Origin: Bacillota bacterium
GTDB lineage: Bacteria; Bacillota; Clostridia; Oscillospirales; Oscillospiraceae
Assembly (NCBI GenBank): GCA_023402075.1
Contig: JAEXCS010000008.1
Span: 8,567 to 72,566, forward strand
Reading direction: 5' to 3'
DNA: 64,000 nucleotides
The notes beneath the pieces were generated by a model. It was not told the origin of the DNA, did not search any database, and saw only the letters and a list, made by a program, of their open reading frames with translations. A program made the position numbers and the translations under genes. Position 1 is the stretch's first letter. Each line of letters starts with the position of its first letter. Of this stretch, positions 17,569 to 25,966 are shown piece after piece.

Positions 17569-18762
17569 ATGAATTACAATAAAAAAACCGTCAGGGACGT
17601 GGACGTAAAGGGCAAAAAGGTTTTACTGCGGTGCGATTTTAATGTGCCGATGGATAAAGCCTCCGGCGCCATTACCAGCGACAAGCGCATTACGGCGGCA
17701 CTGCCCACGATTCAATACCTGCTTGAAAACGGGGCGGCGGTCATCGCCTGTTCTCACATGGGAAAGCCCAAGGGCGAGCGGAAAATGGAACTGAGTCTGG
17801 CCCCCGTTGCAAAGCGGCTGGGGGAGCTTTTGGGTAAAGAAGGGGCTTTTGCTGTTGACACCGTGGGGCCTGATGCGAAGGCGAAGGCCGAAGCGCTGAA
17901 GCCCGGCGAAATCCTGCTTCTGGAAAACACCCGGTTTGAGCCGGGAGAGACGAAAAACGACCCGCAGCTTGCACAGGAGTTGGCTTCCATGGCAGAGCTG
18001 TATGTGTCCGATGCGTTTGGCTCTGTTCACCGGGCCCACGCTTCCACCGTGGGCGTGGCGGATTACCTGCCCGCCGTGTCCGGGTTCTTGGTGGCACGGG
18101 AGCTGGAGGTGATGGGGAAGGCGCTGGACGACCCCAAGCGGCCATTTGTAGCTGTTTTGGGCGGGGCAAAAGTCTCTGACAAAATCAACGTCATCGGAAA
18201 CCTTTTGAACAAGGCCGACACCGTAATCATTGGCGGCGGCATGGCTTATACCTTTATAAAGGCACAGGGCGGCTCCATCGGAACATCCCTTCTGGAAGAA
18301 GATAAGCAGGCGCTGGCGCTTGAGACGCTGGCCGCTGCCCGTGAAAAGGGCGTGAAGCTTCTTCTGCCGGTGGATACGCTGGCGGCCAAGGCGTTTTCCG
18401 CCGATGCGCAGCCCATTGCCATGGACGTCACCGCTATTCCCGAAGATATGATGGGCCTTGATATCGGCCCAAAGACCGTAGAGCTGTTCTGCGGTGCGCT
18501 GAAGGGGGCGGGCACCGTTGTGTGGAACGGTCCCATGGGCGTGTTTGAGTTTGACGCGTTTGCCGGCGGTACCCGCGCCATGGCGCGGGCAATTGCGGAA
18601 GGCGGCGCGGTAAGCATCGTGGGCGGCGGAGACAGCGCCGCAGCGGTGGAGCAGATGGGCTATGCCGACAAAATTACACATATCTCCACCGGAGGCGGAG
18701 CCTCTCTGGAATTTTTAGAGGGCAGAGAGCTGCCCGGCGTGGCCTGCTTGCAAGACAGATAA
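17569..18762 (+). CDS. pgk: phosphoglycerate kinase
   Basis: Transfers phosphate from 1,3-bisphosphoglycerate to ADP in glycolysis. The 397-residue length is standard. It shows the N-domain substrate motif 'RCDFNVPMD', 'SHMGKPKG', 'LLENTRFEPGE', the hinge 'FVAVLGGAKVSDK' and the nucleotide-site 'GGGDSAAAVEQ ... STGGGASLE'. The RBS is AGGGAGG about 8 nt upstream. It precedes tpiA and gpmI in the same direction. gapA, which usually leads this cluster, is not in this window. Confidence 0.97.
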   Translation: MNYNKKTVRDVDVKGKKVLLRCDFNVPMDKASGAITSDKRITAALPTIQYLLENGAAVIACSHMGKPKGERKMELSLAPVAKRLGELLGKEGAFAVDTVGPDAKAKAEALKPGEILLLENTRFEPGETKNDPQLAQELASMAELYVSDAFGSVHRAHASTVGVADYLPAVSGFLVARELEVMGKALDDPKRPFVAVLGGAKVSDKINVIGNLLNKADTVIIGGGMAYTFIKAQGGSIGTSLLEEDKQALALETLAAAREKGVKLLLPVDTLAAKAFSADAQPIAMDVTAIPEDMMGLDIGPKTVELFCGALKGAGTVVWNGPMGVFEFDAFAGGTRAMARAIAEGGAVSIVGGGDSAAAVEQMGYADKITHISTGGGASLEFLEGRELPGVACLQDR

Positions 18763-18889
18763 ATGCCTTGGCCCAAATTGCCCGGCCCGGATTTCTCCGG
18801 TTCCCAGTCAGCCTTCAAGCTGCCCTTTCCCGCCGGGCGTTTTCCACGCATATGGAATAACCGAAACATACAGAAAAGGAAGTATCGCT

Positions 18890-19663
18890 ATGAATCGTCG
18901 CTACCGTAAAACCGTAATCGCCGGCAACTGGAAAATGAATATGACCGCCACCGAGACAAAGAAGTTTGCCGAGGAAATGAAGAAAATTATGCCCAGAGCC
19001 AAGTGGTGCGATACGCTGATCTGCGTCCCCGCCTGCAACATCTCCGCGGCCTCCCGGGCGTTTAAGGACCTGAGGATTTCCGTGGGTGCGGAAAATGTGT
19101 ATTTCGAGGAAAAGGGTGCCTACACCGGGGAAATTTCCGCCGCTATGCTGCGGGACTTGGGTGTGAAGTACGTGATTGTCGGCCACAGCGAGCGGCGGGA
19201 ACGGTTTGGCGAGACGGACGCTGGTGTAAATAAAAAGGTTCATGCCGTGCTTGCCGAGGGCATGAGCCCCATTATCTGCGTGGGCGAAAGTTTGGAGCAG
19301 CGCGAGATGGGCGTGACAGGCGAGTGGGTGACCCTTCAGGTGAAAAGCGCACTGCACGGTGTCCCCGCCGACAAGCTGCGCCGGTGTATTGTGGCCTACG
19401 AGCCGATTTGGGCCATCGGCACCGGAAAAACCGCCACGGCGGAGCAGGCGGGCGAGGTGTGCGGGAATATCCGCGCCACCATCCGCGGGCTGTACGGGGC
19501 GCGGGTTGCCCGGTCCGTTACCATTCAGTACGGCGGATCCATGACCCCCCAGAACGCGGCGGAGTTGCTGGCCCAGCCCGACATCGACGGCGGATTGATC
19601 GGCGGCGCGTCCCTGAAGCCGGAGCAGTTTGTGGAGATTGTCAACGCAGCCAATCAGGATTGA
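18890..19663 (+). CDS. tpiA: triose-phosphate isomerase
   Basis: Interconverts dihydroxyacetone phosphate and glyceraldehyde-3-phosphate. The 257-residue TIM barrel has Lys15 (GNWKMN), His99 (VGHSERR), catalytic Glu171 (AYEPIWAIGTG), loop 6 intact, and the phosphate-binding 'QYGGSM' and 'GGLIGGASL'. It lies 127 bp after pgk and 112 bp before gpmI on the same strand, with AGGAAG ahead of the ATG. Confidence 0.97.
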   Translation: MNRRYRKTVIAGNWKMNMTATETKKFAEEMKKIMPRAKWCDTLICVPACNISAASRAFKDLRISVGAENVYFEEKGAYTGEISAAMLRDLGVKYVIVGHSERRERFGETDAGVNKKVHAVLAEGMSPIICVGESLEQREMGVTGEWVTLQVKSALHGVPADKLRRCIVAYEPIWAIGTGKTATAEQAGEVCGNIRATIRGLYGARVARSVTIQYGGSMTPQNAAELLAQPDIDGGLIGGASLKPEQFVEIVNAANQD

Positions 19664-19775
19664 GCCGCACCGTGCATTTCTTTGCCGGAAATTTCCGGCG
19701 GGGAAGCGGGGCGCATCCCCCATGTGGCCGGGCCGGGGTCCGGAACCATCGGCTGAGTTAGAAAGAGGTACTTTT

Positions 19776-21293
19776 ATGAATAAAACTCCCACAACACTGA
19801 TTATTATGGACGGCTACGGCCTGTCCGACAGTCAGCGGGGAAACGCGGTGCGGGCGGCGAAAACGCCCTGCCTCGATCAGTTTTTTAAGGAATTTCCCCA
19901 TACCACTCTCTCCGCCTCCGGGCTGGACGTGGGTCTGCCCGCCGGGCAGATGGGCAACAGTGAGGTGGGCCACACCAATATTGGCGGCGGACGGGTGGTG
20001 TTTCAGGACCTGCCCCGGTTGAACAATGCCGTGGCCGACGGTTCGTTTTTTGAGAATGAAGCCTATCTTCACGCCATGAATGCCTGTGCAGAAAAGGGAA
20101 CGTCCCTGCATCTGATGGGCCTTTTGTCCGATGGCGGTGTGCATTCCCACATCGATCATCTTTTTGCCCTTTTGAAGCTGGCGAAGGATCAAGGCCTTGA
20201 AAAGGTTTATATCCACGCGTTTTTGGATGGACGGGATACCTCGCCCCAGTCGGGCGCAGAGTTTGTGGCACGGACCGTGGAACAGTGCCGCCAGCTTGGC
20301 GTTGGAAAAATTGCCACCGTCATGGGCCGCTACTATGCCATGGACCGTGACAAACGCTGGGATCGGCTGGAGCAGGCGTATGATGCCATGGTATACGGCG
20401 AGGGCGTGGAAACCAATCCCGACGCCGTGGCCGCAGTGCGTGACTCCTACGAAAAAGGCGTGACCGACGAATTTGTGGAGCCGGTGGTCTGCGACGAGGC
20501 GGGCACCGTGGGTGACAATGACAGCGTGATTTTCTTCAACTACCGCCCTGACCGGGCGCGGGAGCTGACCCGCGCACTGGTGGATCCTGCGTTTGACGGC
20601 TTTACCCACCAGTATTTCCCCCTGACCTTTGTTTGCACCACGGAGTATGACGCTTCCATGCCCAACGTGGCGGTGGCGTTTCCCCGGCTGAGCGTGCGCA
20701 ATGGACTGGGAGAGTATCTCAGCACGCTGGGGATGACGCAGCTTCGCATCGCGGAGACGGAGAAATATGCCCATGTGACCTTCTTTTTCAACGGCGGAAC
20801 CGAAACGGTGTTTCCCGGCGAGGATCGGGTGCTGGTGGCATCGCCGAAGGTGCCCACCTATGACCTTCAACCGGAGATGAGCGCAGCAGAGGTTTGTGAG
20901 AAGTGCGTGGAGCGTATTGAGTCCGGGGCGTACGACGTGATTGTTCTGAACTTTGCCAACTGCGACATGGTGGGCCACACCGGGATACTTGACGCGGCGG
21001 TGAAGGCCGTGGAGACTGTGGACGAATGCGTGGGCAGGGTGGTGAACGCCACGCTGAAAATGGGCGGCATCGCCATGATTACTGCCGACCACGGCAACGC
21101 CGAGGAGCTGGAACAGCCGGACGGCAGTCCCTTCACGGCCCACACCACCAATCCGGTTCCCTTTATTCTCTGCGGCGCGGGCAGCGAGCTGCGCCGCGGC
21201 GGGAAGCTGGCGGACATTGCACCAACAATTCTGGATGTGATGGGCCTTGCCTGCCCCGAGGAAATGACGGGCGAGACGCTGATTATAAAATAA
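19776..21293 (+). CDS. gpmI: 2,3-bisphosphoglycerate-independent phosphoglycerate mutase
   Basis: Converts 3- to 2-phosphoglycerate using a Mn-dependent phosphoserine intermediate. The 505-residue protein carries Asp12 in IIMDGYG and the phosphorylated Ser62 in GNSEVGH, then 'GRDTSP', 'MGRYYAMDRDKRW', 'NCDMVGHTG' and 'TADHGNAEE' metal motifs. The start at 19776 follows GAAAGAGG; a longer upstream frame overlaps the tpiA end and is rejected. It ends in an intrinsic terminator at 21320-21353. Enolase does not follow. Confidence 0.97.
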   Translation: MNKTPTTLIIMDGYGLSDSQRGNAVRAAKTPCLDQFFKEFPHTTLSASGLDVGLPAGQMGNSEVGHTNIGGGRVVFQDLPRLNNAVADGSFFENEAYLHAMNACAEKGTSLHLMGLLSDGGVHSHIDHLFALLKLAKDQGLEKVYIHAFLDGRDTSPQSGAEFVARTVEQCRQLGVGKIATVMGRYYAMDRDKRWDRLEQAYDAMVYGEGVETNPDAVAAVRDSYEKGVTDEFVEPVVCDEAGTVGDNDSVIFFNYRPDRARELTRALVDPAFDGFTHQYFPLTFVCTTEYDASMPNVAVAFPRLSVRNGLGEYLSTLGMTQLRIAETEKYAHVTFFFNGGTETVFPGEDRVLVASPKVPTYDLQPEMSAAEVCEKCVERIESGAYDVIVLNFANCDMVGHTGILDAAVKAVETVDECVGRVVNATLKMGGIAMITADHGNAEELEQPDGSPFTAHTTNPVPFILCGAGSELRRGGKLADIAPTILDVMGLACPEEMTGETLIIK

Positions 21294-21319
21294 CGCACGT
21301 GTATAATTAAGACAGCAAG

Positions 21320-21353
21320 CTGCCCGGACGCAAAAATATTTGCGCCCGGGCAG
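21320..21353 (+). terminator. intrinsic terminator after gpmI
   Basis: The stem CTGCCCGG plus CGCAAA (left) pairs with TTTGCG plus CCGGGCAG (right) around one A/C mismatch, followed by a T-rich stretch ending TTTTT. Confidence 0.7.
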
Positions 21354-21417
21354 TTATGTATAGTTTTTCCTTTCCTTGGACATACTGCGGGTAAACCAAT
21401 GGAAAGGACGGTTTTCT

Positions 21418-22146
21418 ATGAACAGACCCAATATGCCAAAAACGGTGCTGGGTGGAGCGGGCTTCTACATAGTCCTGCTCCTGAGCCTGGCGATTGTGGG
21501 AGCTTCGGGCTATGCGATTTTGTTCCATGGCGGCGGAAGCGCGGCAAAGGTGGACCCAAACGCATCTACCGCCGCCCCGGACGCAGATCTCTTTGACGAT
21601 TTGGACCCCAACGGTCCGTCGCTGGAGATTCTGGAGCCGGAGACGCTGAAAGTGCCGGATCAGGGTGTTTCGGTGCAGGCGCCTGTGCAGATGCCTGCGG
21701 TGGAGGTGGACGACACGCCGGTGACGCCCACCGCTCCCAGTCTCATTGTCTGGCCCCTGCGGGGTGCGGTGGTGTCGGCCTTCAGTGTGGATGCACTGCG
21801 CTATGACGAAACCATGGGCGACTGGCGAACCCACGCGGGTGTGGATTTGGCCGCCGAGGTGGGAACGCAGGTGATGGCCGCAAGTGCCGGAAAAGTAACC
21901 TCTGTGGAGGACAATCCTCTGATGGGAACCACTGTGGTCATTGAGCACGACGGGGGCTACGTGACCACCTATGCCAATTTGCAGACTGTCCCCGCCGTCA
22001 AGGCCGGAGATACGGTTACCGCCGGACAGATTATCGGAGCGGTGGGCTCCACCGCCCTTGCGGAAGCTGCTCTGCCGTCTCACCTGCACTTTGCCGTGGA
22101 AAAAGACGGAGACGCAATAGACCCCCAGTCATTTTTAAAGAACTGA
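21418..22146 (+). CDS. M23 metallopeptidase, SpoIIQ-like
   Basis: A 242-residue type II membrane protein: a short cytoplasmic tail, one transmembrane helix at about residues 13-36, a Pro/Asp-rich linker and a C-terminal LytM/M23 domain (about 110-240). The zinc site looks intact ('HAGVDLAAEVG' and 'HLHFAVEKDG'), so it may cut peptidoglycan cross-bridges. Topology and length resemble SpoIIQ, the forespore protein that pairs with SpoIIIAH, and clostridial SpoIIQ often keeps the zinc ligands. That identity is an inference; other cell-wall M23 roles are possible. The RBS AAAGGA precedes 21418. Terminators lie on both sides. Confidence 0.8.
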   Translation: MNRPNMPKTVLGGAGFYIVLLLSLAIVGASGYAILFHGGGSAAKVDPNASTAAPDADLFDDLDPNGPSLEILEPETLKVPDQGVSVQAPVQMPAVEVDDTPVTPTAPSLIVWPLRGAVVSAFSVDALRYDETMGDWRTHAGVDLAAEVGTQVMAASAGKVTSVEDNPLMGTTVVIEHDGGYVTTYANLQTVPAVKAGDTVTAGQIIGAVGSTALAEAALPSHLHFAVEKDGDAIDPQSFLKN

Positions 22147-22179
22147 AAAAAGGCGCGCCGATTTTCGGCGCGCCTTTTT
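22147..22179. terminator. bidirectional intrinsic terminator
   Basis: A perfect 15-bp stem (22147-22161 with 22165-22179), loop TTT, with A5 and T5 tracts forming the stem ends. It serves the convergent M23 and MATE genes. Confidence 0.9.
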
Positions 22180-22184
22180 GTGTT

Positions 22185-23564
22185 TCATACCGGCTTGTCC
22201 GGAAGAACCTGAATGTGCTTGTGATAAGTCCAGCGGAAAAACGCAATGGAGAGAACGAAGGCCACGCTCTCGGCGATGGGAAAGGCCCACCAGATCAGCT
22301 CCAGGTCTCCTTGAAGACTCAGAAACCATGCCGCAGGCAGCAGCAGGATGAGCTGGCGGGTGAGGGAAACGAGCATGCTAAGAAAGCTGTTGCCAAGAGC
22401 CTGAAATATTCCGCTGCAAGCGATACCCACAGCGGCCGAGGGAAAGGTAAGGCTGATAATCCGCAGCGCAGGCGCGCCGATTGCCAGCATTTCCTCCGAC
22501 GCATCGAACAGGCCCAGCAGCTCTTTTGGAAACAGCCAGAACAGCAGCGTTCCCACCGCCATGATACACGCCGCCGTGGCAAGGCTTATCTTAAACGTCC
22601 GCAGAATGCGGTGCTTGTTTTGCGCGCCGTAGTTATAGGCCACAATGGGAATCATACCGTTATTCAGGCCGAACACAGGCATAAAAATGAAGCTTTGAAG
22701 TTTGAAATACGCGCCGAATACCGAGGCGGCTGTCGTGGTAAAGGGAATCAGAATACGATTCATACCGTATACCATGACGGAGCCGATGGCCTGCATAATG
22801 ATGGAGGGCACGCCGATGAGGTAGATGTCCCGGATCAAAGCGCCGCTGGGGCGAAAGCCTTTAAACCGCAGAGGAACCTCCGGATTTTTTGTCAGGCAGA
22901 AGAACAGGGACAGCGACATCCCGCACAACTGGCCGATAATCGTGGCCACTGCCGCTCCGGTTACGCCCATCCGGGGCGCGCCAAGCAGGCCAAAAATCAG
23001 AATGGGGTCCAGAATAATGTTGACGATGGCCCCCAGTCCCTGAGTGAACATGGTGTAAAGCGTGCGGCCTGTGGACTGGAGCAGGCGCTCAAAGGTGATG
23101 CCGAAAAACAGGCTGAAGGACGCGCAGGCACAGATGGTAAGATAGGAAATTCCGCCGGCGACAATTTCTTCCACGTCGGTCTGGGACCTGAAAAAGGGTG
23201 CGGAGCCAAAGGCCCCGACGAAAATGAACAGGAGAGAACTCAACGCCGCCAGAAACACGCCGTTCAGCGCCACCTTTTGCACCCGTTTTAAATCTCCCGC
23301 GCCCAGCGCCCGGCTCAACAGAGCGTTGATGCCCACGGCTGTGCCGGTGGACACGGCAATCATCAGTATCTGAACCGGAAAGGCCAGAGATACAGCGGTA
23401 AAGGCATTTTCTGACACGCGGGCCACAAAAAAGGCGTCCACCACATTGTACAGCGCCTGCACCAGCATTGAAATCATCATGGGCAGGGACATGTTAAATA
23501 CCAGTTTACCTACGGGCATAACGCCCATTTTGTTCTCGGCGGGTTTTTGCATATTTTCTTCCAT
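22185..23564 (-). CDS. MATE family efflux transporter
   Basis: A 459-residue Na+/H+-coupled multidrug efflux protein with 12 predicted helices in two MatE repeats. Repeat 1 opens 'KLVFNMSLPMMISMLVQALYNVVDAFFVARV' and repeat 2 has 'IGVPSIIMQAIGSVMVYGMNRI', both typical of the NorM/DinF-type fold in Clostridia. The start at 23564 is preferred (GAGAAAGAGAG upstream); the longer frame to 23747 translates a GC-rich hairpin region. Substrate cannot be told. It ends at the bidirectional terminator shared with the M23 gene. Confidence 0.93.
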   Translation of the reverse strand: MEENMQKPAENKMGVMPVGKLVFNMSLPMMISMLVQALYNVVDAFFVARVSENAFTAVSLAFPVQILMIAVSTGTAVGINALLSRALGAGDLKRVQKVALNGVFLAALSSLLFIFVGAFGSAPFFRSQTDVEEIVAGGISYLTICACASFSLFFGITFERLLQSTGRTLYTMFTQGLGAIVNIILDPILIFGLLGAPRMGVTGAAVATIIGQLCGMSLSLFFCLTKNPEVPLRFKGFRPSGALIRDIYLIGVPSIIMQAIGSVMVYGMNRILIPFTTTAASVFGAYFKLQSFIFMPVFGLNNGMIPIVAYNYGAQNKHRILRTFKISLATAACIMAVGTLLFWLFPKELLGLFDASEEMLAIGAPALRIISLTFPSAAVGIACSGIFQALGNSFLSMLVSLTRQLILLLPAAWFLSLQGDLELIWWAFPIAESVAFVLSIAFFRWTYHKHIQVLPDKPV

Positions 23565-23628
23565 AAATACTCTCTTTCTCCATGTTAAAAAAGCCACCCA
23601 CAGGGGCGGCCCGCCCGGGCCGGGGGGG

Positions 23629-23690
23629 CGTAGAGCGGCGGCTGGGCAGACCGCCGCTCTACGGAAAACGGCGCGGCTATCAGCCGCGCC
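23629..23690. terminator. two consecutive GC-rich hairpins between MATE and prfB
   Basis: Hairpin A: 13-bp stem (23629-23641 with 23651-23663). Hairpin B: 9-bp stem (23670-23678 with 23682-23690). They lie downstream of prfB (leftward) and upstream of MATE, and may terminate prfB, although U-tracts are poor. No gene is seen in 23565-23771. Confidence 0.5.
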
Positions 23691-23771
23691 GCAAACTGCG
23701 CAAATGCATTCAATTAAAAAACGGAATCCAGCACAGACGAAAGGCAACGCTTCCGGTGCGGGGCCGTGTTC

Positions 23772-24896
23772 TTATTTTTTCAGCTCACCGGTGGCGGATG
23801 CGGTGAGATAGGCGTTGATAAACCCATCGATGTCGCCGTCCATCACCGCGCTGATATTGCTTGTCTCAAAGCCTGTGCGGGTGTCTTTGGCCATGGTGTA
23901 GGGCATGAAGACATAGGAACGGATTTGACTGCCCCACTCAATTTTCATCTGCACGCCCTTGATGTCCGAAATCTTCTCGGCGTGCTGCTGGGCTTTCAGC
24001 TCCAAAAGCTTTCCCCGCAGCATTTTCATGCAGTTGTCTTTATTCTGAAACTGGCTGCGCTCCGTCTGGCAGGAGACAACAACCCCCGTGGGCAGGTGAA
24101 TCAGCCGCACGGCAGAGGAGGTTTTGTTGATGTGCTGTCCGCCTGCGCCGGAGGCACGGTAGACCTGCATCTCAATATCCTCGGGCCGAATTTCCACTTC
24201 CGCGTCGTCGGGGAGGTCGGGCATGACCTCCAGCGCGGCAAAGGAGGTTTGACGGCGGGCATTTGCGTCAAAGGGGGAAACCCGCACCAGTCGGTGCACG
24301 CCATGCTCGCTTTTCAAAAAGCCGTAGGCATTTTCACCCTCAATGGAGATAGTGGCGGATTTAATGCCCGCCTCCTCGCCGTCCTCAAAGTCCAGAATCT
24401 GATACTTAAAGTCGTGGCGCTCTGCCCAGCGGGTATACATCCGATAGAGCATTCCGGTCCAGTCCTGCGCCTCGGTGCCGCCCGCGCCGGAATGGAAGGA
24501 CAAAATGGCGCTGCAATTGTCATACTCGCCGGAGAGGAGGGTGGAAAGACGCTGCTCGGAAATTTCCTCCTCCAGCTTGGCAAAGCCTGCCTTCAGCTCC
24601 TCCAGAAGGGATGCGTCATCTTCCTCCTGTCCCATTTCGCACAGGGTTTTCAAATCCTCTAGCTCGCCCACCATTTTCTCATACCGGCCCAGCTTGCTTT
24701 GCAGGCGCTTAAGCTGCTGCTGCACCTTCTGCGAGCGCTCTAAGTCGTTCCAAAACTCCGGCTCGCCGGTCTGGGCCTCCAAACTTTCGGCCTCCCGTCT
24801 GGCGGAATCGATATCCAGCGCCGCGCCCAGCTTTACAAGCTCTGGTCCAAGAGCACTCAGCCGCTGCTTATATTCGTCATATTCGATCAAAGCCAT
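23772..24896 (-). CDS. prfB: peptide chain release factor 2
   Basis: Reads UGA and UAA stop codons. The 374-residue factor has the GGQ hydrolysis motif at 252-254 and the stop-codon-recognition tripeptide SPF at 207-209, the RF2 signature. In many bacteria prfB contains an in-frame UGA near codon 26 that needs a +1 shift; here the frame is continuous through that point ('LVKLGAALDIDSARRE'), so autoregulatory frameshifting has been lost. It is monocistronic on the minus strand. GC-rich hairpins lie downstream. Confidence 0.97.
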   Translation of the reverse strand: MALIEYDEYKQRLSALGPELVKLGAALDIDSARREAESLEAQTGEPEFWNDLERSQKVQQQLKRLQSKLGRYEKMVGELEDLKTLCEMGQEEDDASLLEELKAGFAKLEEEISEQRLSTLLSGEYDNCSAILSFHSGAGGTEAQDWTGMLYRMYTRWAERHDFKYQILDFEDGEEAGIKSATISIEGENAYGFLKSEHGVHRLVRVSPFDANARRQTSFAALEVMPDLPDDAEVEIRPEDIEMQVYRASGAGGQHINKTSSAVRLIHLPTGVVVSCQTERSQFQNKDNCMKMLRGKLLELKAQQHAEKISDIKGVQMKIEWGSQIRSYVFMPYTMAKDTRTGFETSNISAVMDGDIDGFINAYLTASATGELKK

Positions 24897-25022
24897 GATT
24901 GATTCTCCATTTCGCGTATTTCATCAGCCAAAACATTATATAGGAGTTTTCCCCGTTTGTAAAGGAAAACAGCGGCGGAATCGTCACAATTCCACCGCCG
25001 CTGTCCTTACGCCGCCGTGTCG

Positions 25023-25241
25023 CTATCGTGTGTCTTTTTTGTTGGAGGTCCGCCCCAAAATGTAATCAACGCTTACATCGTAAAAATCGGCCAGCGAGCA
25101 CAAAACATGCGGCGGAATCATTCGCTGTCCGCTTTCATAATAGGCATAAGTACGCTGGGGAATATTGATGGCCTTGCCGACTTTCTCCTGTGTGAGGTCC
25201 GCGTCCTCCCGCAGACTTCGTATTCTGTCATATCGCTCCAT
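25023..25241 (-). CDS. small XRE family transcriptional regulator
   Basis: A 72-residue single HTH_3 domain: 'IRSLREDADLTQEKVGKAINIPQRTYAYYESGQRMIPPHVLCSLADFYDVSVDYILGR'-type layout of helices 1-5, with a basic tail. The start is placed at 25241 rather than the in-frame ATG at 25253, because the TATACT -10 element (25258-25263) would put the transcript start at about 25251. A TAGAACAA-T-TTGTTCTA palindrome overlaps this promoter, so autorepression is likely. It is divergent from a small 57-residue gene that carries another half site. No phage genes are adjacent. Confidence 0.88.
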   Translation of the reverse strand: MERYDRIRSLREDADLTQEKVGKAINIPQRTYAYYESGQRMIPPHVLCSLADFYDVSVDYILGRTSNKKDTR

Positions 25242-25266
25242 GTTAATCACCATGTCCAGTATAGCT

Positions 25267-25308
25267 TAGAACAATTTGTTCTATTGATTTTTTGAATGTT
25301 TTGTTCTA
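25267..25308. promoter_or_regulatory. XRE operators (TAGAACAA/TTGTTCTA)
   Basis: A perfect 17-bp palindrome (25267-25283) overlaps the leftward xre promoter. An additional TTGTTCTA half site (25301-25308) sits just before the rightward small gene. Repeated halves at a divergent promoter are a standard operator layout. Confidence 0.75.
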
Positions 25309-25335
25309 AACTATATAAAACTGGGAGGTGTGTGT

Positions 25336-25509
25336 ATGCCGGACTACAAAGAACTGTATTTAAAAATGTTCCGGGCTTCTGAGGAGGCCGTCAATCGTTT
25401 GATTGCCGCACAGCAGGAATGCGAGGAGCTGTACCTCATCCAAGAAGAACGGGAAGGAACGATGGAGCCCCCGACGCCGGGAAAAGCGAGAAGCGCGGAG
25501 GCGGAATAG
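25336..25509 (+). CDS. small protein, 57 aa, divergent from XRE
   Basis: The frame starts MPDYKELYLKMF with GGGAGGTG about 7 nt upstream and ends 'RSAEAE' at a TAG. It is mostly an amphipathic, Glu/Gln-rich helix (about residues 5-40, with 'QQECEELYLIQEE') and a Pro/Arg tail. I do not know a function; similar short helical proteins sit beside XRE regulators in gut Clostridia. Its promoter region carries the XRE half site, so it is probably the regulator's target. A hairpin terminator follows. Confidence 0.7.
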   Translation: MPDYKELYLKMFRASEEAVNRLIAAQQECEELYLIQEEREGTMEPPTPGKARSAEAE

Positions 25510-25544
25510 TTCCGCATCCGCGCCCTGCTGTCTGCGCAAAATCA

Positions 25545-25566
25545 GCGGCCCGATGAAACGGGCCGC
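25545..25566 (+). terminator. terminator of the 57-aa gene
   Basis: An 8-bp GC stem (GCGGCCCG, 25545-25552, with 25559-25566), loop ATGAAA, followed by GTGAATTTTTT. Confidence 0.75.
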
Positions 25567-25966
25567 GTGAATTTTTTCACCTCAATCATGGACTGCGTAC
25601 CCAGCAGCGCAAGTCCGCCCATTATAGATTGCCGCGCCGGAGGCGACCGGCAGTCATTCAATTCGCACCGCATTCCCCTGAGAGCCGTACGGCGGTATCT
25701 AGCGGTATTGGCAGTCCGCAGGATTTTACATTACTACAATCGTTTTTTACAAAAAACGCTATAGCTATAATAGTATCACAGTATACCGCAAAAGTTTCCG
25801 TAAGTCTACCGAAAATAAGCCGGTTTGATTTCCTTTTTCAGATCCGGAACACTTGCAGCCCCCAGAATCAACGGATTCCGGGGGCTGCAAGTGTTCCTGA
25901 TGTTTATGGGGCCTTCAAAGGAAAACAAACGGCCTGTTTGTTACACGCTCTGAAGGAGAAAACAGG
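25567..25966. other. gene-free stretch with a long hairpin
   Basis: No supportable gene. It contains a short palindrome (CGTTTTTTACAAAAAACG near 25740) and, at 25847-25896, a 17-bp perfect stem with a further 5-bp inner stem after one mismatch. The long hairpin lies downstream of the leftward glycosyltransferase and may end that transcript. Confidence 0.5.

Noticed and set aside
19758..21143. Leftward 461-codon frame opposite gpmI
   Set aside because: Antisense frame of a certain glycolytic gene, typical for high-GC DNA.
23565..23747. N-terminal extension of the MATE transporter
   Set aside because: It runs through GC-rich hairpins and has no RBS; the protein from 23564 already has normal length and 12 helices.
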